Source: Tubulanus polymorphus
Taxonomy: Eukaryota; Nemertea; Palaeonemertea; Tubulaniformes; Tubulanidae
Direction: 5' to 3'
DNA: 64,000 bases
NCBI RefSeq assembly: GCF_964204645.1
Contig: NC_134036.1
Location: 4,576,001-4,640,000 of the forward strand
Position numbers and translations under genes: made by a program. The notes below the pieces were generated by a model, which saw only the letters and a list, made by a program, of their open reading frames with translations, was not told the DNA's origin and made no database searches. Below, piece by piece: positions 11,403-21,582 of this stretch. Position 1 is the stretch's first letter; each line of letters begins with the position of its first letter.

Positions 11403-11929
11403 TTAGGAACAAGCATGTCCAAAACATTTGCCAATGTTGCAACACTCAGAATCTTGTAAACACGTGGCGCCTCTTGGTTTGCATTCTACAATAAAAAAAG
11501 TATGAAATTGGACACTTGTTTTCTCTCTAATTTGGGAAGTGTTTGAATCATCAGCCCTCCCTCCGAGACGAGTATGATACATGGCCCTCGTTCGTATGGA
11601 CTATATCCATATAAACTACTATATACCGGCGGTCTTGAAATACTCGTATACAAGAACAATAATTGCGCGTAAATTTAATTGAGTTTTTGTCCGTATATGA
11701 ATTTGTAATGTTTTCTCTGATTTCCGATTCGTCAAGTCAAATTCAACGTTCAATCGTTAGACAACTACGAAATGTTTACTGGTGTGCGTGACTAGTTTAT
11801 GTCATTTATGAAATCCTATGGAATTGTGTATTATTTTCAAAGTCGTTACTCACGTGCATCTACAACGGCCGCGGCACTGACCACGATCACAACAACAGCG
11901 CATACACGAGTTATCAAATTGGCGAGCAT
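11403..11929 (-). CDS. Knottin 2: secreted six-cysteine ICK peptide (two exons)
   Basis: Exon 1 coding is 11854-11929 (25 codons + 1 nt), a signal peptide starting MLANLI. The donor is GTGAGT and the phase-1 intron 368 nt. Exon 2 is 11403-11485, with the split codon giving Gln, which could become pyroglutamate if exposed. Cysteine spacing is C-6-C-5-CC-4-C-4-C, the only member with four residues in loop 3. The precursor is 52 residues and ends in Ser then TAA. AATAAA is at 11237-11232. The 3' UTR keeps both hairpins. A conserved upstream block starts at 12122. Confidence 0.87.
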
Positions 11930-12044
11930 TTTCATTGCCTAGAATTCGAATCAAAAATATTAGCATTTTGGAAATCAAAGATTCCACATGAATTTTTATG
12001 TTTATCGGTTAAAATCTAGAACTATTTAGAATTTGCTACCATAT

Positions 12045-12350
12045 AAGACGGTATGATTAGTGACACGTCTATGAATAATCATCACCCGTTTTCTATCACA
12101 CTACGTATGTTATCTACTTACGGTTTCGGCTTCGTGGTGGAGTTTAGATGCTGCATTCGGTATAGGAATCTTTATGTAGGAAATTCGCTCAATGATTTTA
12201 CACTTCAGATATTCAATACATTGTTTTTTTTACTATTCAGATTTTTCAAGTCGATTGGTGTCAATTTTATCACGTGAATCCAGAGTGGGAACTGGTGAAA
12301 ATGTGAAACTCCTTCGTACGTTATATTATACTAACGGGTCAGGACCCAAT
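12045..12350. promoter_or_regulatory. conserved upstream block of knottin 2 (candidate bidirectional 5' region)
   Basis: This block occurs between most knottin genes and the next receptor. On the minus strand it has a GTAAGT donor (12121-12116), which could join 5' UTR sequence to the knottin leader acceptor. On the plus strand it has a TATA-like 'catataag' at about 12042, a GTATGT donor at about 12104 and a pyrimidine-rich stretch near 12240, which could belong to a receptor 5' UTR. The direction of transcription is unresolved. A 74-codon plus-strand frame here shows mainly replacement changes between copies, so I do not call it coding. Confidence 0.45.
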
Positions 12351-12480
12351 ATTATCTAGTTGGTAATGAAAGTATTCAGGTACTGGATGCAGAGTCAAAT
12401 GATACCATCAAAACTGTGGAAATTGATGGAGATAAATCCTAGCCTAGATTAATCCGTGGAAAACAATACGTTTTTTATCG

Positions 12481-12790
12481 ACTCTGATAAAAGTGGTTTT
12501 CAAACAATCGAGTAACTTGATCTATCGATGTGAATTTTCATTTCATTCAGCTGCGTCGGGAGATGGGAATTCGAATCCACTTTCATCCACTTTCATCCAC
12601 CGGAAACCACCATCTACGTACACTTCGGTAAAAGTGGTTTTCAAACAATCGAGTAACTCTTTCTATCCATGAATTAGATTCTAAATTTTCAATTCAATCA
12701 GCTGCGTGGAGTGATGGGAATTTGAATCCACTTTCGCTATTAACTGCAAATATCGAATATGGAATTTCAATGATTTTATTCGTGAACGCG
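12481..12790. repeat. dispersed CAGCTG-box repeat, two copies
   Basis: Two adjacent copies of a roughly 130-bp repeat, recognised by 'ttttcaaacaatcgagtaact', 'tcagctgcg' and 'gaatccactttc'. Other copies lie at 16216-16345, 27895-28200, 30935-31250, 37320-37450, 45195-45355, 54860-55010 and 59300-59790. Each carries a palindromic CAGCTG E-box. It may be an old transposon family or a repeated control element. Confidence 0.6.
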
Positions 12791-13192
12791 GTAATCGATA
12801 ATTCATACATCAAATCCACGTAGTTGTGGATCTGGATCAGGTGTCGAATTAAATCCGTACATTTTGTGGATTTCGGTCCATGTTCGTATTAGACCTGAAT
12901 CTATTGTTGAACGCGCAGGTCAATAGTTACGTTAACTGAGGTCAATGTGTTTTTCTACTGTATTTTCTTTGTGAACCAATGAGTTTCTCAAAACACTAAA
13001 TGGAACTAGGTTGAGGGACTTTTTTGTCGTTTCATAAGCCTACAGTCATATGAAAAGACCACAGTTACACACACGGGTTTTTTCCTGAATTTCCTTTTCA
13101 TCCGTAGGCAACTGAAAAGCATGACCATCCCGTGGGCGTCACAATGCGGCGCCGGTGAGGTAGGAAGCGAGGCAGGGAGCGAGACAGGCCCG

Positions 13193-13222
13193 TTCGTTCG
13201 TTCGTTCGTTCGTTCGTTCGTT
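13193..13222 (+). repeat. (TTCG)n microsatellite, left flank of AT-rich element
   Basis: About seven tandem TTCG units directly border the AT-rich element. The right flank holds about 17 units in the same orientation, so the element appears to have inserted into, or recombined through, a TTCG array. Confidence 0.85.
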
Positions 13223-13512
13223 ATAAAATATAAGTGAAATAAATGGATAATTAAAAGAATATAAAAGTGTGAGTAAAGTGTGAGTGAAATAATTCATATT
13301 TTAACATTGAATATTTATATTTATATGCGTTAGATTCTTGATTTTTAAACATAAAAAGTGTGAGTGAAATCATTCATATTTAAAACATTGAATATTTATA
13401 TGCGTTAGATTCTTGATTTTTTAAACATAAAAAGTGTGAGTAAATAATTCATATTTTAACATTAAATAATTGTATGAGTTAGAAATATTTCAATAAAAGT
13501 TGTGTTATAAAA

Positions 13513-14125
13513 ATGAAGACAGAAGAAGAACCTAATTTCAAAATTGGAATAAAAGAAACTAATAAATTATTTTCACAGTTTAACATTAAAAATTATCTTC
13601 CAGCAACAAATTTAGTGTATGAGAGACAATAAAAAATCGATAATATTACTATGATTAATCAAATATTATCAAATGGAACATATTTAATTACTGAACTAGT
13701 AGATACTTTTGATGATGGAATCAAAAATCCTGAAATATTTAATACAGTTTTAAATTATAAAGGAACATTAGATGAAAACATAGTAAATATTCTTCAAACT
13801 CCTTTTAATAAAAGAGAAAGTGATTTAATAATTTCTAAAGATCATAATGATTTGATTAACTTAAGAATTGAAAAACGACAATTTTATTATTTCAATTTTG
13901 ATCATAAACAAATCATCTAAAATGAAAATTCATCAAATATAGGAATTCATTGTGAATCAGTTGATAATAAATCTTTTAAGATATTGGAATTCAATGTAAT
14001 TTAGATTATGAATTTAGAAAATTCAATCCTAATGAAAAGGTGCATTGTTTTTGTTGAGGTAAATATTTAAGGTCACATAAATCAAAACATTATCAAACAA
14101 TTAAACATATCAAATATGAAAAGAA
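13513..14125 (+). pseudogene. AT-rich element protein, left-arm copy (C-x-CGG-type zinc motif)
   Basis: A frame opens at ATG 13513 (MKTEEEPNFKIGIKETN...), meets TAA at 13630-13632 and continues in the same frame to 13920. The right-arm copy has a Tyr codon where this one has the stop. Farther on, the region 14030-14100 encodes a degenerate Cys/His segment ending in GKYLRSHKSKHYQT in another frame. The C-x-CGG...H...H motif, seen best in the right arm, is frequent in large DNA viruses and their endogenous relatives. This copy is dead: one nonsense codon plus further stops. Function unknown. Confidence 0.5.
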
Positions 14126-14326
14126 CAATAGATATATATTGAAATAAGATTGAGCTGTATATTTCAAATATATAATAGTTAAAACATTGAGAAATTAGTG
14201 AATCAATAACTGTTCGACAGTACGTTTAATTGTTATTTGATTTAATCATATGAAAGTTTAATACTTTAAAAAATCATTATAAAATATTAAATAATTTTCA
14301 ATTTTTAAATTTTTTTTCTCAAATAA

Positions 14327-14542
14327 ATGGATGGTTTCATTCCAATTGGAAGTAGTGATTTGAAACATTACTTAGTTGCTGGAGGTTTAATATTGGCCGC
14401 GCTTTACATTTACTATGAAAATATCAGTAATGATCTAATGAATGAAAACATGAAATCAAGTCAGAAATTAAAGAAGTTCAATGGGAATGATAATGACAAT
14501 AAAAATGAAAAAGTTAATTTAGTAAATGATTTAGAGGATTAA
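14327..14542 (+). CDS. Small single-pass membrane protein of the AT-rich element
   Basis: 71 residues. Starts MDGFIPIGSSDLKHY, followed by a hydrophobic segment at about 16-30 (VAGGLILAALYIYY) and a Lys/Asn/Glu-rich hydrophilic tail. It lies in the unique centre between the inverted arms and is intact. I do not recognise it. Small membrane proteins of this layout are common in virus-like elements, but no homology can be claimed from sequence alone. Confidence 0.45.
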   Translation: MDGFIPIGSSDLKHYLVAGGLILAALYIYYENISNDLMNENMKSSQKLKKFNGNDNDNKNEKVNLVNDLED

Positions 14543-14589
14543 GACAGCGTCTTTTAATTTAATCTATTTAATACATTTTAACTATAAAA

Positions 14590-14721
14590 ATGAGTGAAAA
14601 TATATTGAATTTATTACACCTTATTTACAGAAATCAAGAGCAACTGAAATTAATAATTATGGTTTCAGGTTTAGTTTATTTTTTCAATTTACTCATTAAA
14701 ACAGATGTTAGAATTCTATGA
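14590..14721 (+). CDS. Short membrane protein of the AT-rich element
   Basis: 43 codons from ATG 14590 to a stop at 14719-14721, with a hydrophobic helix at about residues 21-37. It follows the 71-residue frame after 47 nt on the same strand, in a compact viral-like arrangement. It may be a remnant of a longer gene. Not recognised. Confidence 0.3.
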   Translation: MSENILNLLHLIYRNQEQLKLIIMVSGLVYFFNLLIKTDVRIL

Positions 14722-14939
14722 TTCTTGTAAAATTAGATACGCTGAATAAAAAGATAATATCAATTATATTTCAGATAGATTGAATATCATTGAAAATCAT
14801 TAAAAGCTCATAGATACATTCATGAATTAAATGATAAATTATATAATTCAAATTAAGTTTTTAACGATATTTCTATAGAAATATATATATCATAATTGGA
14901 AAGTAGATGGCCACAAACTGTAAATATTACGCATAGTGT

Positions 14940-15142
14940 TGTTAATATATGTCAAAAGAAATGTTCTATGTGAGAATTAAATAAACAATCTTCAGAATAT
15001 TATAAAGATAAAAATTCTAAAGATAGCATTCAAAGATATTGTAAAACATGTATTAAGCAATATCGAGCAAATAATAAAGAAAAATGCAAAGCTATTAATA
15101 GACGTTGGCGAGCTAATAATCCAGATTATATGAGTACTTGAG
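14940..15142 (+). pseudogene. Cys4 zinc-ribbon/HNH-type protein remnant
   Basis: In one frame a CxxC pair at 14962 and 14971 is followed 22 codons later by a second pair (CKTC, 15040-15051) and then a Lys/Arg/Asn-rich helix (YRANNKEKCKAINRRW). This order is typical of small zinc-binding proteins, often nuclease-associated, in phages and large DNA viruses. The codon for the second cysteine is TGA (14971-14973), so the gene is broken. It ends at TGA about 15140. Confidence 0.4.
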
Positions 15143-15229
15143 ACAAAGGCGAACAGATAATCGAGAATATTATAATGATTATAAGAATAGTTATCAAAAA
15201 GAAAGGTATGAAACAGATTCTTTTCATAT

Positions 15230-15723
15230 TTGATATGTTTAATTGTTTGATAATGTTTTGATTTATGCGATCTTAAATATTTACCTCCACAATAACAAAG
15301 TACTTTTTCATTAGGATTGAATTTTCTAAATTCATCTTTTAATTTACATTGAATTCCAATATCTTTAAAAGATTTATTATTAACTGATTCACATTGAATT
15401 CCAATATTTGATGAATTTTCATTATAGATGATTTGTTTATCATCAAAATTGAAATAATATAATTGTCATTTTTCAATTCTTAAGTTAATCGAATCATTGT
15501 ACCTTTTAGAAAGTATTAAATCACTATCTCTTTCATTAAAAGGAGTTTGAAGAATATTTATTATGTTTTCATCTAAAGTTCCTTTATAATTTAAAACTGT
15601 ATTAAATATTTTACAATTTTTGATCCCATTATCAAAAGTATCTACTTGTTCAGTAATTAAATATGTTTCATTTGATAATATTTGATTAATCATAGTAATA
15701 TTATCGATTTTATATTGTCTCAT
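15230..15723 (-). pseudogene. AT-rich element protein, right-arm copy
   Basis: This is the inverted twin of the left-arm gene. The frame 15723-15466 (MRQYKIDNITMINQIL...) reads through the position of the left copy's stop, then meets a stop at 15468-15466. Downstream to about 15240 the minus strand encodes FNPNEKVLCYCGGKYLRS followed by spaced histidines, a C-x-CGG...H...H zinc motif. The two copies differ at scattered positions in both arms, so they have diverged rather than being held identical by recent gene conversion. Confidence 0.5.
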
Positions 15724-16146
15724 ACACTAAATATGTTGCTGAAATAAAATTTTCAATGTTAAACTGTGAAAATTATTCATTAGTTTCTTTTATTTCGATT
15801 TTGAATTTAGGTTATTCTTCTTCTGTCTTCATTTCTATAACACAACTTTTATTAAAATAAATCTAACTCATACAATTATTCAATGTCAAAATATGAATTA
15901 TTTCACTCACACTTTATACTCACACTTTTTATGTTTAAAAAATCAAGAATCTAACGCATATGAATATAAATATTCAATGTTGTAAATATGAATCATTTCA
16001 CTCACACTTTACTCACACTGTTATATTCTTTTAATTATCCATTTATTTTATTTTTATTCGAAATCTGTTAAAATATGAATTATTTCTCACACTGTACTCA
16101 CACTTTATAATTAATATGTAATTTATTTTAAAGTATATGAAATTCA

Positions 16147-16216
16147 TTCGTTCGTTCGTTCGTTCGTTCGTTCGTTCGTTCGTTCGTTCGTTCGTTCGTT
16201 CGTTCGTTCGTTCGTC
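16147..16216 (+). repeat. (TTCG)n microsatellite, right flank of AT-rich element
   Basis: About 17 tandem TTCG units with no interruption until 'tcgtcaatcgag', where the dispersed CAGCTG-box repeat resumes. Confidence 0.9.
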
Positions 16217-16610
16217 GTCAATCGAGTAACTTGATCCATCGATGTGATATATTCTAAATTTTCATTCCATTCAGCTGCCTCGTGTGATGGGAATTCGAAT
16301 CCACTTTCACAAGTAAATGCAAATATCGAATATAAAATTGCAATAGTTTTACGTTTTGCGGATTCTATTGATCGCTTTGGAAATTTTCAGCCACGAATCA
16401 TAAACAGCTTATAACAACCCGATCATTAACGTATTTATTCAATTTTAATTGAATTCAATAATAACACGAGATTCGATGACTGAGTTACAATTATAAATTC
16501 AATTCAAGCTTTTTCATAGTCAGTCCTGTGACTGCGGTTCAGTTTTATAATCGGATATTTCCCAAACCACCACAAGTATATCCCATTAGAAAACCGATTA
16601 TCACCAGCGA

Positions 16611-17030
16611 TTAGGAGCAAAATCCGACTTTACATTTGTCGTCGCAACAGTCGGGACTAACGCCACAGGTCATGCCTTTTCGTGCGCAACCTGTATTTTG
16701 AAAAGGAAGAAATCGAACATGGAAGTTTCAAATAAAACATTTCGTATACTATTGTGAGATTAATATTGAACTCAATTGAATTAGTTTTTCTCAGAACATT
16801 AGTAAGCGATATTATCTGTGAACTGGACTTTTATTGAAATTAATTCGCCCAATCCATAAACAACTGCTAAATGTTTACTGGTAATTGCGACTTTAACCTG
16901 GGCCTATATTGAAAAAATCGTATGAGATTGTGTATCATTTTATTCCCAGTAGTTACGCACCTGGATACTGCGTGGCAATGATCACAATCACGGCAACAGC
17001 GCATGCGCGGGTGAATGAATAAGCGAGCAT
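16611..17030 (-). CDS. Knottin 3: secreted six-cysteine ICK peptide (two exons)
   Basis: Exon 1 coding is 16961-17030 (23 codons + 1 nt), a signal starting MLAYSF, with an Ile-rich core and a Tyr-Pro pair before the junction. The donor is GTGCGT, weaker than in siblings. The phase-1 intron is 270 nt. Exon 2 is 16611-16690, with C-6-C-5-CC-3-C-4-C, Ser and TAA. The precursor has 49 residues. Its nearest relative is knottin 9 (38013-38783), sharing the Tyr-Pro signal end and an Asp-Asp-Lys loop after the CC pair. AATAAA at 16439-16434. A 3' UTR follows, with one arm of the hairpin mutated. Confidence 0.87.
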
Positions 17031-17257
17031 TTTCATTGCCTATAATTTGAATTGAATTTATATTAGCGAATTGGCACTTCGGGAAATCCCTAATTCTGAT
17101 CACTCAACAGTATCACAATGCTAACCATAACCCTACTTGTTCCCCCATCTCGAAACCTAACCCTGGTGGACGATTTCCGCATCAGCGATTGAATCACCAG
17201 GATCACCTTATTGAACAAACATCGCCTAATTGCCATATGCGTATGTTTTGTACTCAC

Positions 17258-17500
17258 GGTTTTGTCTTCGTGTTAAACGTTCGGTTGCTGCATTCAATAT
17301 ATATAAATATACATATACTACCATCATTACGTAGAAAATTCGCTCATCAATTTTACACTTCAGATATTCAATACGCCATTATTTGCTTTTCTGCTCAGGT
17401 GCTATTTGATTTGCCGCGTGTTAACCGCAGAAACCGAATTCAGAGTGTGGGAACGGCTGAAATATGAAATTATTTCGTCTGGTATGTTTTACTGGAAGTT
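17258..17500. promoter_or_regulatory. conserved upstream block of knottin 3
   Basis: Same block as at 12045, in the version ending 'gaacggctgaaatatgaaa'. The minus-strand donor here is GTGAGT (17257-17252). The plus-strand acceptor-like 'tttctgctcag' is at about 17388-17398. It lies between knottin 3 and the orphan TM7 exon at 18151. Confidence 0.4.
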
Positions 17501-17534
17501 CAGGACCGAGTGATGTCTTCTAGTTAACTGTTAA

Positions 17535-17830
17535 TGAATGTATAAAGCCATGTACAATAGACCCCATAAAACTTACGGACCCGATCCAGAGTCAGATTAG
17601 ACCATCAAAACTGCAAAACTGGTTCCAGAGTCGGATTGGATTCGTAAAAACAAATTAAACTGCACGACTATGGAACTGGATGCAGATAAATTAAACGAAA
17701 TAACAGTGAGTGAGACTGCATGGAGCAATCCAAATACAAAAAAAACCTGTGGAACTGGGTCCAGAGTCGGATTGAACGCACACAACCGTGGAACAGAGTA
17801 AAATTCAATCTATACAATTGTGGGTTTCTC
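17535..17830. repeat. degenerate tandem repeat ('gtggaactgggtccagagtcggattga')
   Basis: Four to five diverged units of roughly 50-80 bp, recognised by 'aactg..tccagagtcggat'. Matching arrays follow the upstream block at 20395-20650 and 26400-26650. Vestiges remain at 32050-32110 and 40110-40160. Confidence 0.55.
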
Positions 17831-17944
17831 AAAGCATTAAGCAAAACTTGGTTCGGGGGCATTATCCGTGTCATAAGCATTCATTTATCTATAAAGATCA
17901 CAGTCGCACAGTTTTCTTTTCTGGTATTCCTCATTTATCCATAA

Positions 17945-18000
17945 GAAAACTATCCCCCTCGGCCGGGATTCGAACCTGATGTGAGTAGTGTCCGGTGCAT
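17945..18000 (-). repeat. tRNA-derived-like segment with a Pol III B box
   Basis: On the minus strand, 'ggttcgaatccc' at about 17970-17980 matches the B-box consensus, but the flanking T-stem is not complementary, so this is not a working tRNA. Copies occur at about 20790 and 26790. Probably a SINE remnant carried along by the duplications. Confidence 0.35.
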
Positions 18001-18150
18001 GGATTTTTTAGAACGACGAGAATAAGAGGTGGAATTATTCCCCGACTTGTTTTTAACTCTTTTTAATCCTGAAATGATTCTTGCTGCTTTCAGATGAAGT
18101 TATATCAACGTTACTTCTGTTATAATCATTGGTCGATTATATGTTGCAGG

Positions 18151-18303
18151 AATCCAGTTGAGGATATCATTAGAATGATTTTAGCATCCGGGAATTTCGT
18201 CATTTATTGCGCTTCGAGGCGTCGCTTTAGATTAATATTTGACAGTGAAAATATTCGAAATTATTTCTTGTGTTACATTACAATCCATTTAGCGAGCGTA
18301 TGA
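18151..18303 (+). pseudogene. Orphan TM7/C-terminal exon of the GPCR family
   Basis: Homology to the intact receptors starts at the Asn-Pro that opens TM7, directly after an acceptor-like 'atgttgcag|g' (18141-18149), and runs through NFVIYCASRRRFR. A tail of about 24 residues follows to a stop at 18301-18303. Nothing upstream resembles TM1-TM6. Three such exons in this window begin at the same residue, and all keep the motif intact. Either they are terminal exons of intron-containing receptors whose other exons are lost, or they descend from one truncated copy. It is convergent with knottin 4. Confidence 0.6.
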
Positions 18304-18818
18304 CTTATAGAAACAATATGGATCATTTTTGTCCGTCGGGACATCATGGTCCTTAGTCCAAAAGCCTAAATATCCTTGAATATTTACCAGCTATGAGGCA
18401 GATCCTTGGGGGCAATTGTAATATTTAGTATCATATACAATGATTGTAATTATTGGAATAATTGAACCGATGTTTTGGACATTTGCTTCCAAGAGAAGCC
18501 TAGGTAAAGAGTAAAATTCGGAGATGGAATTGACGATTGATGGTCCTCAGCGCCGATGGAATGGCACAAACTACTGAACAGTTTGGACGTTTTCAGTCAG
18601 TAATCACTGACTGTTAATAAGCCAATCATTGATTTATTTACTCACAGTTTTATTGAATGAAATTATAACACGACATTTGACCACTGAGTTACAAATATAA
18701 ATTCAATTCGAGCTTTTTCATAGTCAGTCAGTAACTTGACTGTGGTTCACTTTCATAATCGGATATTTTCAAAACCACCACAAGCATATCCAATTATAAA
18801 TTCGATTATCACCAACGA

Positions 18819-19287
18819 TTAGGAACAGTATCCTGCACAATTAGTGCTGCAACACTGGTAACTACCGATACACTGGGCGCCTTTTTTCCTGCAACCTATT
18901 CAAATATACCATGTGAAATTGAGAATGGAATTTTGAAATGAATAACCTTTCGCGTTGATTGAAGCAAAATATAACTACCCACTCCCCCCTTCCACGAGGG
19001 TGATAGATATCATTCGTTCAAGTCTCCCATACATACAAACATGTCTGTACAGGCGCTAACAATATAAGTATGTAGTATTATCGCTGAATTTAAATTCATC
19101 AAATTCATTCCCTCAACCCATTACCACCGAACAAAACATGAGTGTTGTGTTTTCAGTTAATGTTATTCATGAAATCCTATGAAGTGGTGTTATATGTTTC
19201 CAGTCGTTACTAACCTTCTGTAAATGACGCGGCACTGACCACAATCACAACAATAGTGCATACACGAGGTATCAAATAAGCGAGCAT
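18819..19287 (-). CDS. Knottin 4: secreted six-cysteine ICK peptide (two exons)
   Basis: Exon 1 coding is 19215-19287 (24 codons + 1 nt). The signal starts MLAYLIP, with Cys10 kept. Donor GTTAGT, phase-1 intron 319 nt. Exon 2 is 18819-18895, with C-6-C-5-CC-3-C-3-C, Ser and TAA. The last loop is one residue shorter than in knottin 1. The precursor has 49 residues. It is closest to knottin 6 in signal, intron and 3' UTR, but the residues between the cysteines differ at most positions. AATAAA at 18654-18649. A minus-strand 'tataaag' at about 19868-19862 is a TATA candidate. Confidence 0.87.
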
Positions 19288-20029
19288 TTTTGTCACCTAG
19301 AATTTCAACTCAATATATTAGCAATTTGTCATTTTAGGAAATCCCAATTCTGATTGTTAAACAGTTTTAAATAGACCCTCAGGTTACAAACGTTTGATCA
19401 GATAAGTTCGAAGTAATGATGCTTTTGAAATAGATAGAAAAAAGAATGATAATAGATGAAGTGCAAGTTTGCGATAAAGGGTTTTCTGCATTGCTGGTTT
19501 GTATGCTGTTCTCTGAAGCGAGAGTTTCGCCAAAATTAATCTCGTAAAGTAATATAAGTCCCACAATCACCGAGTCAAAAATTTTAAGATACCATAATGC
19601 TATTTTTTTAATGTTTTGTTCAAATTTTCGTCTGACAATTTGTTACAGCGAGAATAAAAAAATAACGATTAATTTATCGAATATGTGTTTGTAACGTTAG
19701 ATATTAGATTGAAGTCAATAAATTGCATAATCTCTACATTTTGTAGTCAAGTAACTACCCGTGGCGGAGTGTTTCTCTAGCCCTGAGTGCGGAACTTCCA
19801 CATCATTCACGGTTGGCTTCACACATACCAGTCTCTGTCCCTTGTTTGCGTCTGTGCTGGACTTTATACTTATTATAGTTAATCACTAATAATTCATGTG
19901 TTCGTTTATAAAACACAAGAGTAACACGGCTCAGTATTAAGAAAAATCTGTTTTTATCTTATTTTATACGGCTGAAATCATAAGATCTTTATCAGGTAAA
20001 ATCTAGAAGCACATACAATATGCTAGCTA

Positions 20030-20345
20030 CTATATAAGACGGTATGATTAGTGACACGGCGATGAATAATCATGACCCGATTTCTATCACACTACGTACG
20101 TTGTCTACTTACGGTTTTGGCTTCGTGTTAAACGATCGGTTGCTCCATTCAATATAGGCGCTTATATAGAAAATTCTCTCATCAATCACTTCAGATATTC
20201 AATACGCTATTTGCTTTTCTGCTCAGGTGCTATTCGATTTGTCGGGTGTTAACCCCAGAAATCGAATTCAGAGTGTGGGAACGGCTGAAATATGAAACTA
20301 TTTCGTCTGGTATGTTTTACTGAAAGTTCAGCACCAAATCATGTC
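20030..20345. promoter_or_regulatory. conserved upstream block of knottin 4, with plus-strand TATA
   Basis: The best TATA match of the block family: 'tatataag' on the plus strand at about 20031-20038. It is followed by a GTACGT donor (about 20098) and 'tttctgctcag' (about 20217-20227), which would make a short 5' UTR intron facing the orphan receptor exon at 20971. The minus-strand donor GTAAGT is at 20112-20107. Confidence 0.45.
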
Positions 20346-20394
20346 TAGTTAACTGTTAACGAATGTATAAAGCCATGTACAATAAACCCCATAA

Positions 20395-20650
20395 AACTTA
20401 GGTACCCGATCCAGAGTCAGATTAGACCATCGAAACAGCAAAAATGGTTCCAAAGTCGGATAGGACTCGTAAACAAATTAAACTGCACGACTATGGAACT
20501 GGATGCAGAAAAGAATTAAACGTTATAGCAGTGAGACTGGATGGAGATATCCAAATTTAAAAAAAAGCTGGGGAACTGGGTCAAGAGTCGGATTGAACGC
20601 ACACAACCGTGGAACGGAGTAAAATTCAATCTATACAATTGTGGGTTTCT
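20395..20650. repeat. degenerate tandem repeat, second array
   Basis: Colinear with 17535-17830 and of similar unit structure. The whole stretch 20040-21240 is a diverged duplicate of 17186-18430. Confidence 0.5.
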
Positions 20651-20970
20651 CAAAGCTTTAAGCGAAACTTTGTTCGGGGGCATCATCCGTGTCATAACCA
20701 TTCATTTATATATAAAGACCACAGTCGCACAGTTTTCTTTTCTGATATTCGTCATTTATCCATAAGAAAACTATCCTCCTCGGCAGAGATTCGAACCTGA
20801 TGTGAGTAGTGTCCGGTGCATGGATATTTTAGAACGACGAGAATAAGAGGGGGAATTATTCCCCGACTTGTTTTTATCTCTCTTTAATTCTGAAATGATT
20901 CTTGCAGCTTTGAGATCAAGTTATAATAACGTTACTTCTGTTATAATCATTGGTCGATTATATGTTGTAG

Positions 20971-21190
20971 GAATCCACTTGTGGATATCATTAGAATGAT
21001 TTTAGCATCCGGGAATTTCGTCATTTATTGCGCTTCGAGGCGTCGCTTTAGATTAATATTTGACAGTGAAAATATTCGAATATTCGAATATTCGTTATTT
21101 CTTGTGTTACATTACAATCCATTTAGCGAGCGTATGACTTATAGAAACAATATGGATGATTTTTGGCCGTCGGGACATCATGATCCTTAG
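20971..21190 (+). pseudogene. Orphan TM7/C-terminal exon of the GPCR family, second copy
   Basis: Begins after 'atgttgtag|g', so the acceptor AG is kept although the preceding base changed. The Asn-Pro codons and the NFVIYCASRRRFR motif are intact. After the shared ENIR the tail differs from the copy at 18151 because of a short 'aatattcg' expansion (about 21071-21091) that shifts the frame, extending it to a stop at 21188-21190. Confidence 0.58.
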
Positions 21191-21582
21191 TCCAAAAGCC
21201 TGAATATCTTCGAACAGTTACCAGCTATGATCGGGCAGATCCATTGGGGCAATTATAATATATAATATCATATGCAATGATTGTAATTATTGGAATAATT
21301 GAATCGATGTTTTGGACATTTGCTTCCAAGAGAAGGTAAAGAGTAAAATTCGGAGATGGAATTGACGATTGATGCTCCTCAGCGCCGATGGAATGGCGCA
21401 AACTCCTGAACATTTTGGACGTTTTTTTCAGTCAGGAATCATGAACTGTTAATAAGCCAGTCATGTATTTATTTACTCACATTTTTATTGAATAAAATTA
21501 TAACACGACATTTGACGACTGAGTTAAAATATAAATTCAATTCAAGCTTCTAGTCGGTCAGTAAGCCGACTGTGGTTCAGGT

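Larger units (their letters stand above)
13185..16216. mobile_element. Very AT-rich 3-kb element with 0.9-kb gene-bearing inverted arms
   Basis: The sequence between TTCG microsatellites (13193-13222 and 16147-16216) is far richer in AT than its surroundings. Left arm about 13223-14117 and right arm about 15212-16146 are inverted copies, each carrying the same coding region. The arms contain a short motif (aagtgtgag variants) repeated near the tips. Genes inside: a zinc-motif protein in both arms, two small membrane proteins and a Cys4-type protein. Long terminal inverted repeats, extreme AT content and these protein types resemble Polinton/virophage-like or other large DNA-virus-derived elements. 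The family assignment is inference, since no capsid, integrase or polymerase is present. Several stops show decay. Confidence 0.6.

Noticed and set aside
12053-12277. 74-codon plus-strand frame repeated at 30080 and 35409 (broken at 24421)
   Set aside because: It lies in the conserved upstream block. Changes are mainly replacements, and conservation is better explained by splice or promoter signals.
17945-18000. tRNA gene suggested by the B box 'ggttcgaatccc'
   Set aside because: The T-stem does not pair and no D-arm or anticodon arm can be placed, so it is at best a SINE remnant.
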